Assembly (NCBI RefSeq): GCF_009766005.1
Contig: NZ_LMUK01000060.1
Span: 140,247 to 204,246, forward strand
Source: Bradyrhizobium sp. S69
GTDB lineage: Bacteria; Pseudomonadota; Alphaproteobacteria; Rhizobiales; Xanthobacteraceae
Direction: 5' to 3'
DNA: 64,000 nucleotides
Shown: positions 19,596 to 26,424 of the stretch, piece by piece
Layout: every line of letters starts with the position of its first letter
Numbering within the stretch: position 1 is the first letter of the stretch
Program-made: the position numbers and the translations under genes
The notes under the pieces: generated by a model
Database searches by the model: none
What the model saw: only the letters and a program-made list of their open reading frames with translations
Told to the model about the DNA's origin: nothing

Positions 19596-20399
19596 CTACA
19601 TGCCCATGCCGCCGTCGACCGGCAGGCCGGCGCCGGTGATGAAGCGGGCCTCGTTGGAGCACAGGAAAACCGCGGCGTCGGCCATGTCGCTGACTTCGCC
19701 GAGGCGGCCGAGCGGCGTCTGTTCGATGACGGATGCGACCGCCGCGTTCGGATCGGCCGCGAGCCCGGCTGCGACAATGTCGCCGGCCAATTGCATGCCC
19801 ATATCGGTCGGCACCAGCCCGGGATACAGACAATTGACCCGCACGCCATAACCGAGTTTCCCGGCTTCCATCGCGGCAACCCGGGTCATCCGGTCAACCG
19901 CGGATTTGGTGCCGGAATATCCGGCGATCGCCGGGAACGCGATGGTGGCCGCGACCGACGAGATATTGAGGATGGCGCCGCCCGTGCCCGCGGGGCCGCC
20001 TGGTCGCATCGCGCGAAACGCGTGCTTCATGCCGAGACCGGTGCCGACAATGTTGACGTCGCACATCCGCCGCAGGTCTTCCGCCTTGACGTCGATCACC
20101 AGCGAGGTGATCTCGATGCCGGCATTGTTGATGAGGATGTCATAGCCGCCGAGCGTGGCGATGGTGGCTGCGACCGCCTTCTCCCATTGCGCGTCGTCGG
20201 TGACATTCAACGGCACGAAGCCGGTCTTGGCGCCCGATTTGGCCAGACGTCCCGCGGTGTCCTTGCCGAGATCGGTGAGAATGTCGCCGATCATCACGGC
20301 CGCGCCGGCCTTCGTCAGCGCTTCGGCGATTGCCGCGCCGATGCCCCGTGCGCCGCCGGTAACCAGGGCCTTGCGGCCTGCCAGACTGTTTCCACTCAT
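19596..20399 (-). CDS. SDR-family oxidoreductase
   Basis: Classical short-chain dehydrogenase/reductase, 267 residues. Cofactor motif TGGARGIG at 14-21 with an Asp (GDI) at the end of strand 2 that favours NAD(H), NNAG at 91-94, catalytic Ser in NISSVA (147/148), Tyr161 and Lys165 (YSGTK), and C-terminal GAGLPVDGGMGM. All catalytic residues are present. First gene of the three-gene minus-strand unit; its promoter region contains the perfect inverted repeat described separately and faces the tetR gene. Confidence 0.92.
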   Translation of the reverse strand: MSGNSLAGRKALVTGGARGIGAAIAEALTKAGAAVMIGDILTDLGKDTAGRLAKSGAKTGFVPLNVTDDAQWEKAVAATIATLGGYDILINNAGIEITSLVIDVKAEDLRRMCDVNIVGTGLGMKHAFRAMRPGGPAGTGGAILNISSVAATIAFPAIAGYSGTKSAVDRMTRVAAMEAGKLGYGVRVNCLYPGLVPTDMGMQLAGDIVAAGLAADPNAAVASVIEQTPLGRLGEVSDMADAAVFLCSNEARFITGAGLPVDGGMGM

Positions 20400-20757
20400 C
20401 GCTTGCTCCTCCCTTTGGGTTTCATTCGTTGTGACGTGCGTCTTCCGCTGCCGGCAAAGCAGCCAAATTGCCGCCGGTGAGGCCGGCGGTTCGCGTCGTT
20501 TCGTTCATCAGGAAAAGCTTCGGCAAAGCCGAACCAACGGCAGCGCGGGGTGCGCAGCCTGCCTTTCCTCCCTGTGCGCGGCTCTTTGCGGCCGCGAAAC
20601 CTGGAAACTTGACAAGTGTCCAAGGATGTCTTGACGATCGTCCAAAAACTATACACTTGTCAAGTAATCCTTGACGGCCTCGATAGAGGATGGTCTTCGC
20701 AAGGAGGCTTTGGGGCATCATGCCGCCGAGGCGAGGTGATGATTCGGAGTTTCAGGC
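20400..20757. promoter_or_regulatory. Divergent control region between the SDR operon and tetR
   Basis: 358 bases without a credible gene. It holds two inverted 13-base sites and several TTGACA/TTGACG sequences that could be -35 elements for either direction, for example TTGACA at 20610 and TTGACG at 20631. The SDR start is preceded on its strand by GGGAGGAGC, a strong ribosome binding site. The 20420-20600 part shows nothing I can assign. Small frames here are considered spurious. Confidence 0.6.
20607..20665. promoter_or_regulatory. Probable TetR operator: two inverted 13-bp sites
   Basis: ACTTGACAAGTGT at 20607-20619 and its exact reverse complement ACACTTGTCAAGT at 20653-20665, centres 46 bp apart. 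Each half is itself palindromic around CTTG(A/T)CAAG, so each can bind a dimer. The left site overlaps a TTGACA hexamer. Position between divergent tetR and SDR genes supports autoregulation plus operon control. Confidence 0.7.
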
Positions 20758-21423
20758 GTGCGCAGGCAATCCGGAGCGACCCAGCGGAAAATCGAACCGA
20801 TCAGACGGCCGGCCCGGCCCTCGGATCGAATCGAGCCGACGCGCGTCGACAAGTTCAGTGCCCGGCGTATCGAATTGGCCGAGGCCGCGCTGGAGACGTT
20901 GGCCGAGCTCGGCTATGCGCGCACCAGCCTGCGCGAGATCGCGCAGAAATCCGAATTCACCCATGGCGTGCTGCATTATTACTTCAGCGACAAGGTCGAC
21001 CTGATCTGCTGTTGCGTTCGCCACTACAAGGCGAAGTGCGTCACGCGGTACGACCAGATCACGTTGGCCGCGCAAAGCCGCGACGAACTGCTGAAGGGCT
21101 TTCTGGAAAAGCTCGGCGAGACGGTGCGCGACGACGCGCGGATGCACCGGCTGTGGTACGACCTTCGTTCGCAGTCGCTGTTCGAGGATGCCTTTCGCAA
21201 CGACGTCGCCGAGATTGACAAGAGCCTGGAAGACATGGTGTGGCGCGTGGCGTCCCGCTTTGCCTCACTTGGCGGCCGAGAGCCTGCGGTTTCCCGCGGC
21301 GCGCTCTATGCGCTGTTCGATGGATTGTTCCAGCGCTGCCTGCTGCGGCATCTGTCGGGCGATCGCAACGCGATCGCCGATCTGCAGGATGAAGTGAAGC
21401 GTCTGCTGCCGACAGTTGCTTGA
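20758..21423 (+). CDS. TetR/AcrR-family transcriptional regulator
   Basis: 221 residues from a GTG start preceded by CGGAG at 8 bases. After a basic ~35-residue leader comes the TetR DNA-binding domain: RRIELAEAALETLAELGYAR then TSLREIAQKSEFTHGVLHYYF, the usual helix-turn-helix ending in YYFSDK. The C-terminal domain has no recognised ligand signature. Divergent from, and presumably repressing, the SDR/saccharopine-dehydrogenase-like/acyl-CoA ligase unit; the ligand is likely the pathway substrate or its CoA ester. Its stop is 22 bases from the convergent obgE stop. Confidence 0.9.
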   Translation: MRRQSGATQRKIEPIRRPARPSDRIEPTRVDKFSARRIELAEAALETLAELGYARTSLREIAQKSEFTHGVLHYYFSDKVDLICCCVRHYKAKCVTRYDQITLAAQSRDELLKGFLEKLGETVRDDARMHRLWYDLRSQSLFEDAFRNDVAEIDKSLEDMVWRVASRFASLGGREPAVSRGALYALFDGLFQRCLLRHLSGDRNAIADLQDEVKRLLPTVA

Positions 21424-21444
21424 GCGGGGCTTCGGTCTCGGTAT

Positions 21445-22491
21445 CTAAACTGTCGGCGCCCACGGCTCGTTCTGCGCCGCGCCCTTGGCCTTGGTGGACA
21501 CCGGGGCTTCGCCGATCACTTCCACCAGCGCCCGTAGCGCGTCCTTGACGCCTTCGCCGGTTACGCCCGAGATCAACAGCGGCGTTTTCTTCGCCGCGCG
21601 TTTCAGGCGATCTTTCTGCTTCTTCAATTCGTCCGGCATCACCGCGTCGATCTTGTTCAGCGCCACGATTTCGATCTTGTCCGCGAGCTGCCCCTCATAG
21701 GCTTCCAACTCGCCCCGCACCGTCTTGTAGGCCTTTCCGGCGTGCTCGCAGGTGGCGTCCACCAGATGCAGCAGCACGCGGCAGCGCTCGACATGGCCGA
21801 GAAAACGATCGCCGAGGCCGGCGCCTTCATGGGCGCCCTCGATCAGGCCCGGAATATCCGCCAGCACGAATTCGCGACCATCGACATCGACCACGCCGAG
21901 CTGCGGATGCAGGGTCGTGAACGGATAATCCGCGATCTTGGGCTTTGCCGCGCTGACCGCGGCAAGGAAGGTCGACTTGCCGGCGTTGGGCAGACCGACC
22001 AGGCCCGCGTCGGCGATCAGCTTGAGCCGCAGCCAGATCCAGCGTTCCTCGCCTTCCTGGCCGGGATTGGCGTTGCGCGGCGCGCGATTGGTCGATGACT
22101 TGAAATGCGCATTGCCGAAGCCGCCATTGCCGCCTTCGGCGAGCACGAATTTTTCGCCGAGCGTGGTGAAGTCGTGGATCAGCGTTTCGCGATCCTCTTC
22201 GAAAATCTGGGTGCCGACCGGCACCTTGAGCAGGATCGGCTTGCCGTTGGCACCATGGCGGTCGCTGCCCATGCCGTTGGTGCCCTTCTGCGCCTTGAAG
22301 TGCTGCTGGTAGCGGTAATCGATCAGCGTGTTCAATCCATCGGCCACTTCGATGACGACATCGCCGCCGCGGCCGCCATTGCCGCCGGAGGGGCCGCCAA
22401 ACTCGATGAATTTCTCGCGGCGGAACGCCACGCAGCCGTTACCGCCGTCGCCGGAGCGGATATAGACCTTTGCTTCGTCAAGGAATTTCAT
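21445..22491 (-). CDS. obgE: Obg-family GTPase
   Basis: Essential ribosome-associated GTPase linked to 50S assembly and stress. The 348-residue start MKFLDEAKVYIRSGDGGNGC is the family N-terminus; a start 17 codons upstream adds non-family residues. Gly-rich Obg fold to about 158, then G domain: P-loop GLPNAGKS 166-173, DIPGLIEGAHEGAGLG switch II, NKID (NKIDA) specificity motif. In most related genomes it sits in a run with rplU-rpmA upstream and proB downstream; here both sides carry inserted genes. Confidence 0.97.
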   Translation of the reverse strand: MKFLDEAKVYIRSGDGGNGCVAFRREKFIEFGGPSGGNGGRGGDVVIEVADGLNTLIDYRYQQHFKAQKGTNGMGSDRHGANGKPILLKVPVGTQIFEEDRETLIHDFTTLGEKFVLAEGGNGGFGNAHFKSSTNRAPRNANPGQEGEERWIWLRLKLIADAGLVGLPNAGKSTFLAAVSAAKPKIADYPFTTLHPQLGVVDVDGREFVLADIPGLIEGAHEGAGLGDRFLGHVERCRVLLHLVDATCEHAGKAYKTVRGELEAYEGQLADKIEIVALNKIDAVMPDELKKQKDRLKRAAKKTPLLISGVTGEGVKDALRALVEVIGEAPVSTKAKGAAQNEPWAPTV

Positions 22492-22502
22492 GGGCCTACC
22501 AT

Positions 22503-22634
22503 AGCGTTTTCGAGCCACCCGGTCGCGCAAATGCGCGCCCATGACAGGCTCCGTGGGTACCGGCTCGCGTCAAGAAAACGCGTCAGAATATGAATCTAGA
22601 GCCCGGTTCTGATCCAATCAGAACCAAGGCTCTA
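22503..22634 (-). repeat. ~100-bp interspersed repeat, copy 4 (inverted, degenerate)
   Basis: AGCGTTTTCGAGC at one end, TACCGGCTCGCG core, AAGAAAACGCGTCAGAAT, CTAGAGCC, then a hairpin GGTTCTGAT-CC-AATCAGAACC and GGCTCT. It keeps the order of parts of copies 1 and 3 in reverse complement but is diverged and has about 30 extra bases near one end. Just upstream of obgE, so it lies in the obgE 5' leader or promoter. Confidence 0.7.
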
Positions 22635-22740
22635 AGTAAGGCAGGGAGGCCGGTGCGGCAACCCTCAAGAGTCCCGACATCGGCGAAAAGCCTTAATTTT
22701 CGGGGCTTTTTCGAGGCACAGGGGTCGCCGGCCGCCTGTC

Positions 22741-23226
22741 TCAGGTTTGGGCTGGCCGGCGTCGGATCAAGAATTTCTGCATCCCTTCCAGCACCATCTC
22801 GCGGCGCTGGTTGAACACGGTCGAGCGCAGGGTGACCGTGCCGGTGCTGCGGCCGGGGGTCAATTCAGTCACTTCGAGCGCGGGATAGAGGGTGTCGTCG
22901 GCGTAGACGGGCTTTAAGAACCGGCTCGACTGTTCGAGAAAGCCGACCAGCGATTCCTCCACCATAAAGGGGAACAATCCGGCGCCGGGCGCGGTGTGGA
23001 TCAGCGTCTGGAAGCCATGCGCAAGCAGCTGCGGCATGCCGCGGCTGCGGCAATATTCGAGGTCGTAATGCACCGGATGGGTATCGCCGCTGGCGGTCTG
23101 GAACGCCGCGAATACCGCTGACGTCATGGTGCGGCTCGGGATCACGAAGCGCTCGCCGACCGCAAAATCCTCAAACCAGCGCTGTTGCGGCACCATGCGA
23201 TGCGTTGCGGGATCGAATTCGGTCAT
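22741..23226 (-). CDS. MaoC-family (R)-specific enoyl-CoA hydratase-like protein
   Basis: Hot-dog fold protein, 161 residues from MTEFDPATHRMV; an upstream start adds 21 residues lacking similarity to the family. The hydratase signature FAAFQTASGDTHPVHYD contains the expected Asp and His pair, and GFLEQSSRFLKPVYADDTL matches the substrate-side strand. Likely hydrates an enoyl-CoA in fatty-acid or related CoA-ester metabolism; substrate not determinable. Separated from obgE by a repeat, and divergent from the EamA transporter gene. Confidence 0.88.
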   Translation of the reverse strand: MTEFDPATHRMVPQQRWFEDFAVGERFVIPSRTMTSAVFAAFQTASGDTHPVHYDLEYCRSRGMPQLLAHGFQTLIHTAPGAGLFPFMVEESLVGFLEQSSRFLKPVYADDTLYPALEVTELTPGRSTGTVTLRSTVFNQRREMVLEGMQKFLIRRRPAQT

Positions 23227-23271
23227 GGCGGGTCCTGTCGTGATTGGTCGGTATTGACGCAACTGCTGTCT

Positions 23272-23392
23272 CATGGTGAGGAGGCGCACTCCCGGCAGCG
23301 TTCTTGCGCTGTCCGGTCGCCGTCTCGAACCATGACGATGAACGTATCATCCTTCGAGACGCGGCTAAAAGGCCGCTCCTCAGGATGAGGTT
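23272..23392. repeat. Composite palindromic intergenic repeat
   Basis: CTCATGGTGAGGAGGCGC ... CGTCTCGAACCATGA, followed by CATCCTTCGAGACGCGG ... CCGCTCCTCAGGATGAGG. Both halves are inverted repeats, and the arms CGTCTCGAA/TTCGAGACG also pair across halves. The motifs (ATCCTGAGGAG, TCGAACCATGAG) belong to a repeat type common in Bradyrhizobium-like genomes (recalled). It occupies most of the space between maoC and the EamA gene. Confidence 0.75.
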
Positions 23393-23401
23393 GTTCTTTG
23401 C

Positions 23402-24319
23402 ATGGGCTTGTTTTCCAAAATCTCCACCCACACCGACGAGCGTTCCGCGCGCCTCGCCGGCATCGGGCTGATGGTGTTCGCGGTCTTCATGTTCTCGTTC
23501 GGCGACGCGCTGGGCAAGTTCATGGTCGCGACCTATTCGGTCGGACAGCTGCTTTGGCTGCGCGCTTGCGCCGCGCTGTTCGTGCTGTCGCCGATGATAT
23601 GGCGGCATCGCGCGGACTTCACCCGGCTGGAGCGGCCGTGGCTGCAAGGTTTGCGGGTCATCCTGTCCACCGCCGAAGTCGCCTGTTTTTTCCTGGCGAC
23701 GGTGTATCTGCCGCTCGCCGACGTCATCACCTATTATCTGGCTTGCCCGATTTTCGTCACCGCGCTGTCCGCGATCGTGCTGCGCGAGCATGTCGGCTGG
23801 CGCCGATGGACCGCGATCGTGATCGGTTTTGGCGGTGTGCTGATCGCGCTGCATCCGTCGCCGCAGACCATGAGTTGGCCGGCGCTGATCGCGCTTGGCG
23901 GCAGCGCCTCGTTCGCCGTGCTGATGCTGATCACCCGCTCGCTGCGGGCGACGCCGGATATCGTGCTGGCGTCGTCGCAATTCGCCGGCACCTTTGTGCT
24001 CGGCGCGCTGTTGTCGCCGATCGGCTGGGTGACGCCGGGGCTCGACAGTCTCGCATTGTTCGCAGCCGCCGGCTGCATCTCGGTCGGCGCGCTGTTGTGT
24101 GCCAACCGCTCGCTGAAACTGGCGCCGGCCAGCGTGGTGGTGCCGTATCAATATTCGATGATCGTATGGGCCGTGATGTTCGGCTACGCGGTGTTCGGTG
24201 ACGTGCCGTCGCTGGCGACCATCGTCGGCGCCGCCATCATCATCGGCGCCGGGTGTTACATTTTCCTGCGCGAGCGGCAGTTGGGGCGCGAGCAGCGGGT
24301 CGTCAGTCCGCCGGTGTGA
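23402..24319 (+). CDS. DMT-superfamily transporter with two EamA domains
   Basis: 305 residues, about ten membrane helices in two EamA repeats, the first starting ARLAGIGLMVFAVFMFSFGD and the second around WPALIALGGSASFAVLML. Such inner-membrane proteins export amino acids, nucleosides or other metabolites; the substrate is not evident. Opposite orientation to its neighbours in a block of otherwise minus-strand genes, suggesting insertion. The end of the gene is followed directly by a long palindromic repeat. Confidence 0.9.
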   Translation: MGLFSKISTHTDERSARLAGIGLMVFAVFMFSFGDALGKFMVATYSVGQLLWLRACAALFVLSPMIWRHRADFTRLERPWLQGLRVILSTAEVACFFLATVYLPLADVITYYLACPIFVTALSAIVLREHVGWRRWTAIVIGFGGVLIALHPSPQTMSWPALIALGGSASFAVLMLITRSLRATPDIVLASSQFAGTFVLGALLSPIGWVTPGLDSLALFAAAGCISVGALLCANRSLKLAPASVVVPYQYSMIVWAVMFGYAVFGDVPSLATIVGAAIIIGAGCYIFLRERQLGREQRVVSPPV

Positions 24320-24333
24320 GCAGCGTACCTCTT

Positions 24334-24470
24334 CCTTCTCCCCTTGTGGGAGAAGGTGCCTTCGCGAAGCGAAGGCGGATGAGGGGTCGCAAGATAATGA
24401 GAGTTAGAGACCCCTCACCCGTCTCGCACCTAGCGGTGCGATCCACCCTCTCCCACAAGGGGAGAGGGGA
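24334..24470. repeat. Long palindromic intergenic repeat
   Basis: Arms CCTTCTCCCCTTGTGGGAGA and TCTCCCACAAGGGGAGAGGG are inverted relative to each other, about 110 bases apart; inner parts GAGGGGTC...GACCCCTC and small hairpins (CTTCGCGAAGCGAAGG, CGCACCTAGCGGTGCG) nest inside. A folded RNA of this could terminate the plus-strand EamA and minus-strand acetyltransferase transcripts. Confidence 0.8.
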
Positions 24471-24478
24471 AAAGAGCA

Positions 24479-25075
24479 TCACCGCTCTCTTCGCGTCGAA
24501 TTGCCCCAGCTCTTCAGCGACGACCAGACGCCGCGCGTCAAGCGGAAGCAGTCGACCGGCGTCGAGGATCCCAGCGCCTCGAATCGGTGCAGTTCGACGC
24601 CGCTCCACTGGAAGCCGCATTTCTCCAGAATGTTGCGCGACGACGGATTGGCGACCCGGGCGCCCGAGATCAGGTGCTCGATGTCGAATTCCTCGAACGC
24701 GAAATCGATTACGGCGCGCGCAGCCTCGGTTCCAAACCCCTGGCCCCAATGCTCGAAGCCGAGCCAATAGCCGAGTTCCGGCGCCTCCGGCTGGCGCCAG
24801 TCGACGCCGACCATGCCGATCGGCGTGTGATTGTTTTCGATCAGGAATACGGTTTCGCGCGGCTCGTTGGCCATCGCGCGAACGAATTCCACGGCGTGAT
24901 CCTGCAGATAGGGATGCGGCAGGCGGCGGGTATTTTCCGCAATGCGGCGGTCGTTGGCGAGACCGGCAATCGCTTTTACGTCCGCGAGCGTCGGCCGGCG
25001 CAGCGTCAGCCGTTCGGTCTCGAGGACGCAGGCTCTCGCCTCGCGCAACGTCGGTGTCGGAATATCCTGCAACAT
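24479..25075 (-). CDS. GNAT-family N-acetyltransferase (RimJ/RimL type)
   Basis: 198 residues with the RimJ/RimL-like N-terminus LETERLTLRRPTLADVKAIA, acetyl-CoA-binding region LGYWLGFEHWGQGFGTEAAR (Gln/Gly-x-Gly motif) and the following FAFEEFDIEHLISGARVANP. Substrate may be a protein N-terminus or a small amine; the genes around it (rpmA, rplU upstream) make a ribosomal-protein target conceivable but this is only inference. A strong terminator separates it from rpmA, so it is probably transcribed from its own promoter. Confidence 0.88.
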   Translation of the reverse strand: MLQDIPTPTLREARACVLETERLTLRRPTLADVKAIAGLANDRRIAENTRRLPHPYLQDHAVEFVRAMANEPRETVFLIENNHTPIGMVGVDWRQPEAPELGYWLGFEHWGQGFGTEAARAVIDFAFEEFDIEHLISGARVANPSSRNILEKCGFQWSGVELHRFEALGSSTPVDCFRLTRGVWSSLKSWGNSTRRER

Positions 25076-25125
25076 CTCGGGCTCCTGTTCGCCAAGGCCA
25101 GACGCGTAGTCTGGAACACGCGCAC

Positions 25126-25158
25126 AAAAAAAGAGAGGCCGGTTTCCCGCCTCCCCTT
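25126..25158 (-). terminator. Rho-independent terminator after rpmA
   Basis: On the minus strand: GAGGC-GGGAAACCG-GCCTC followed by TCTTTTTTT. It lies about 60 bases past the rpmA stop. A second G/C hairpin, CCGCCGGT...ACCGGCGG (25178-25202), lies between it and the stop. Confidence 0.8.
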
Positions 25159-25218
25159 TTAGAGCCCTCAGGAGCTCCGCCGGTTCAACAGGACCGGCGG
25201 ACTCGATGTGTCCACCGT

Positions 25219-25488
25219 TTACTCGGCCGCGGCTTCCATCGGAATTACCGATACGAAAGTGCGGCCGTTGGCTTTTGCACGAAACTCGACATGGCCTTCG
25301 ACCTTGGCGAACAGAGTATGGTCGGTGCCCATGCCGACATTAAGGCCGGGATGCCAGGTGGTGCCGCGCTGACGCGCGATGATGTTGCCGGGAATGACGC
25401 GCTCGCCGCCATAGGCTTTGATTCCGAGTCGCTTGCCCGCCGAATCACGGCCGTTACGCGATGAACCGCCTGCTTTTTTGTGAGCCAT
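25219..25488 (-). CDS. rpmA: 50S ribosomal protein L27
   Basis: 89 residues beginning MAHKKAGGSSRNGRDS, the near-invariant N-terminus of L27 that reaches the peptidyl transferase centre, followed by GKRLGIKAYGGERVIPGNII and RQRGTTWHPG. Normal length, no N-terminal cleavage motif of the Firmicutes type. 154 bases downstream of rplU in the conserved pair. Confidence 0.99.
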   Translation of the reverse strand: MAHKKAGGSSRNGRDSAGKRLGIKAYGGERVIPGNIIARQRGTTWHPGLNVGMGTDHTLFAKVEGHVEFRAKANGRTFVSVIPMEAAAE

Positions 25489-25642
25489 GGCCCGTCTCCA
25501 ACTTCTCTCTAAAGACCAGAACTTCTCTATAAAGTTCAGGTCGATTCCTTGACGGAATCATTTCATTTCAATTCGCGTCACGCTTCAAATTTCATTTCGA
25601 AGCGGTCACTTTTTATCGGTCTGCCCTTGCGGGCATCGAGGT

Positions 25643-26032
25643 CTAGTCGTCGCTGTCTGCCGGAGCGGCGGCAACCACCTTCTTCTCGCGCTTCGGACGC
25701 GGACCGACGGTCGGCTTGTTGTCGTTGGTCAGGATCTCGGTAATGCGCAGCACCGTGATCTCATCGCGATAACCGCGCTTGCGCTTCGAATTCTTGCGGC
25801 GGCGCTTCTTGAACGAGATGACCTTCGGGCCGCGCTTGTGCTGCAGCACTTCGGCCGCAACCGACGCACCCGCAACCGTGGGCACGCCAAGCACCGGTGA
25901 ATCGCCACCGACCAGCAAAACTTCGCCAAGCTGCACGATCGTTCCGACATCGCCGGCGATCTTGCCTATCTCGAGCACATCATCCGGAACGACGCGGTAT
26001 TGCCGGCCGCCGGTTTTGATGACTGCGAACAT
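25643..26032 (-). CDS. rplU: 50S ribosomal protein L21
   Basis: 129 residues: MFAVIKTGGRQYRVVPDDVL is the standard L21 start, and the segment KVISFKKRRRKNSKRKRGYR is the rRNA-binding basic stretch. The C-terminal ~25 residues (PKREKKVVAAAPADSDD) are an alphaproteobacterial-style tail. Start preceded by GAAGGAATTAAACG. The upstream leader contains a conserved-looking hairpin. Confidence 0.98.
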   Translation of the reverse strand: MFAVIKTGGRQYRVVPDDVLEIGKIAGDVGTIVQLGEVLLVGGDSPVLGVPTVAGASVAAEVLQHKRGPKVISFKKRRRKNSKRKRGYRDEITVLRITEILTNDNKPTVGPRPKREKKVVAAAPADSDD

Positions 26033-26055
26033 CGTTTAATTCCTTCGTGTTCGAT

Positions 26056-26082
26056 CCCGGCCTCGGATACATCCGGGCCGGC
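26056..26082 (-). promoter_or_regulatory. Hairpin in the rplU 5' leader
   Basis: On the minus strand AAAAAGCCGGCCCGGATGTATCCGAGGCCGGGAT: GGCC and GGAT arms pair around a short loop, ending about 22 bases before the rplU ATG. It may be an autoregulatory leader for L21, or a simple stability hairpin. Confidence 0.4.
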
Positions 26083-26280
26083 TTTTTCTTCAGTCGTTAT
26101 GGGTTCAATTCTCGCGCGACAGGGCAGGATCCTTTGACAAGGAAGCGTCCCTCAAACCCACGCAAAAACAAACAGCGCGAGAAAACCCGCGCCGGATTGA
26201 GCGGACTTATAGCTGGCGAGAGCGCCGAGTCAAGGTAAACGAGCCCGAAAATCGTCCAAATAGGAGGGATTTGGGCCGAA

Positions 26281-26362
26281 AATGGCGAATAGCGAGTGGC
26301 GAATAGCGAATATGGAAGCCCTCGCTTCGCCACTGGCTATTCGCCATTCGCTATTCGCGTGC
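26281..26362. repeat. AT-rich palindromic repeat (GCGAATAGCGA type)
   Basis: ATGGCGAATAGCGAGTGGCG followed after ~25 bases by the inverted GGCTATTCGCCATTCGCTATTCGC. Reads as direct and inverted copies of GCGAATAGC. Lower GC than the flanks, and probably an inserted palindromic unit of the type seen elsewhere in such genomes. Confidence 0.7.
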
Positions 26363-26424
26363 CCCAATGAAACCAACGGGTTCCCCGCTCGTTGTATGCG
26401 GGTTCCAACCGGGCAAGGGGCCAC

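Larger units (their letters stand above)
26033..26424. promoter_or_regulatory. Intergenic region between divergent rplU and the ROK gene
   Basis: 392 bases. The rplU-proximal part carries a G/C hairpin in the rplU leader; the middle (26095-26240) shows no feature I can assign; the ROK-proximal part contains a palindromic repeat at 26281-26362. Promoters for both rplU (minus) and the ROK gene (plus) must lie here, but no clear -10/-35 pair was recognised. Confidence 0.5.

Noticed and set aside
20422..20721. Small minus-strand genes in the tetR/SDR control region
   Set aside because: Overlap the inverted operator sites, lack ribosome binding sites and coding character.
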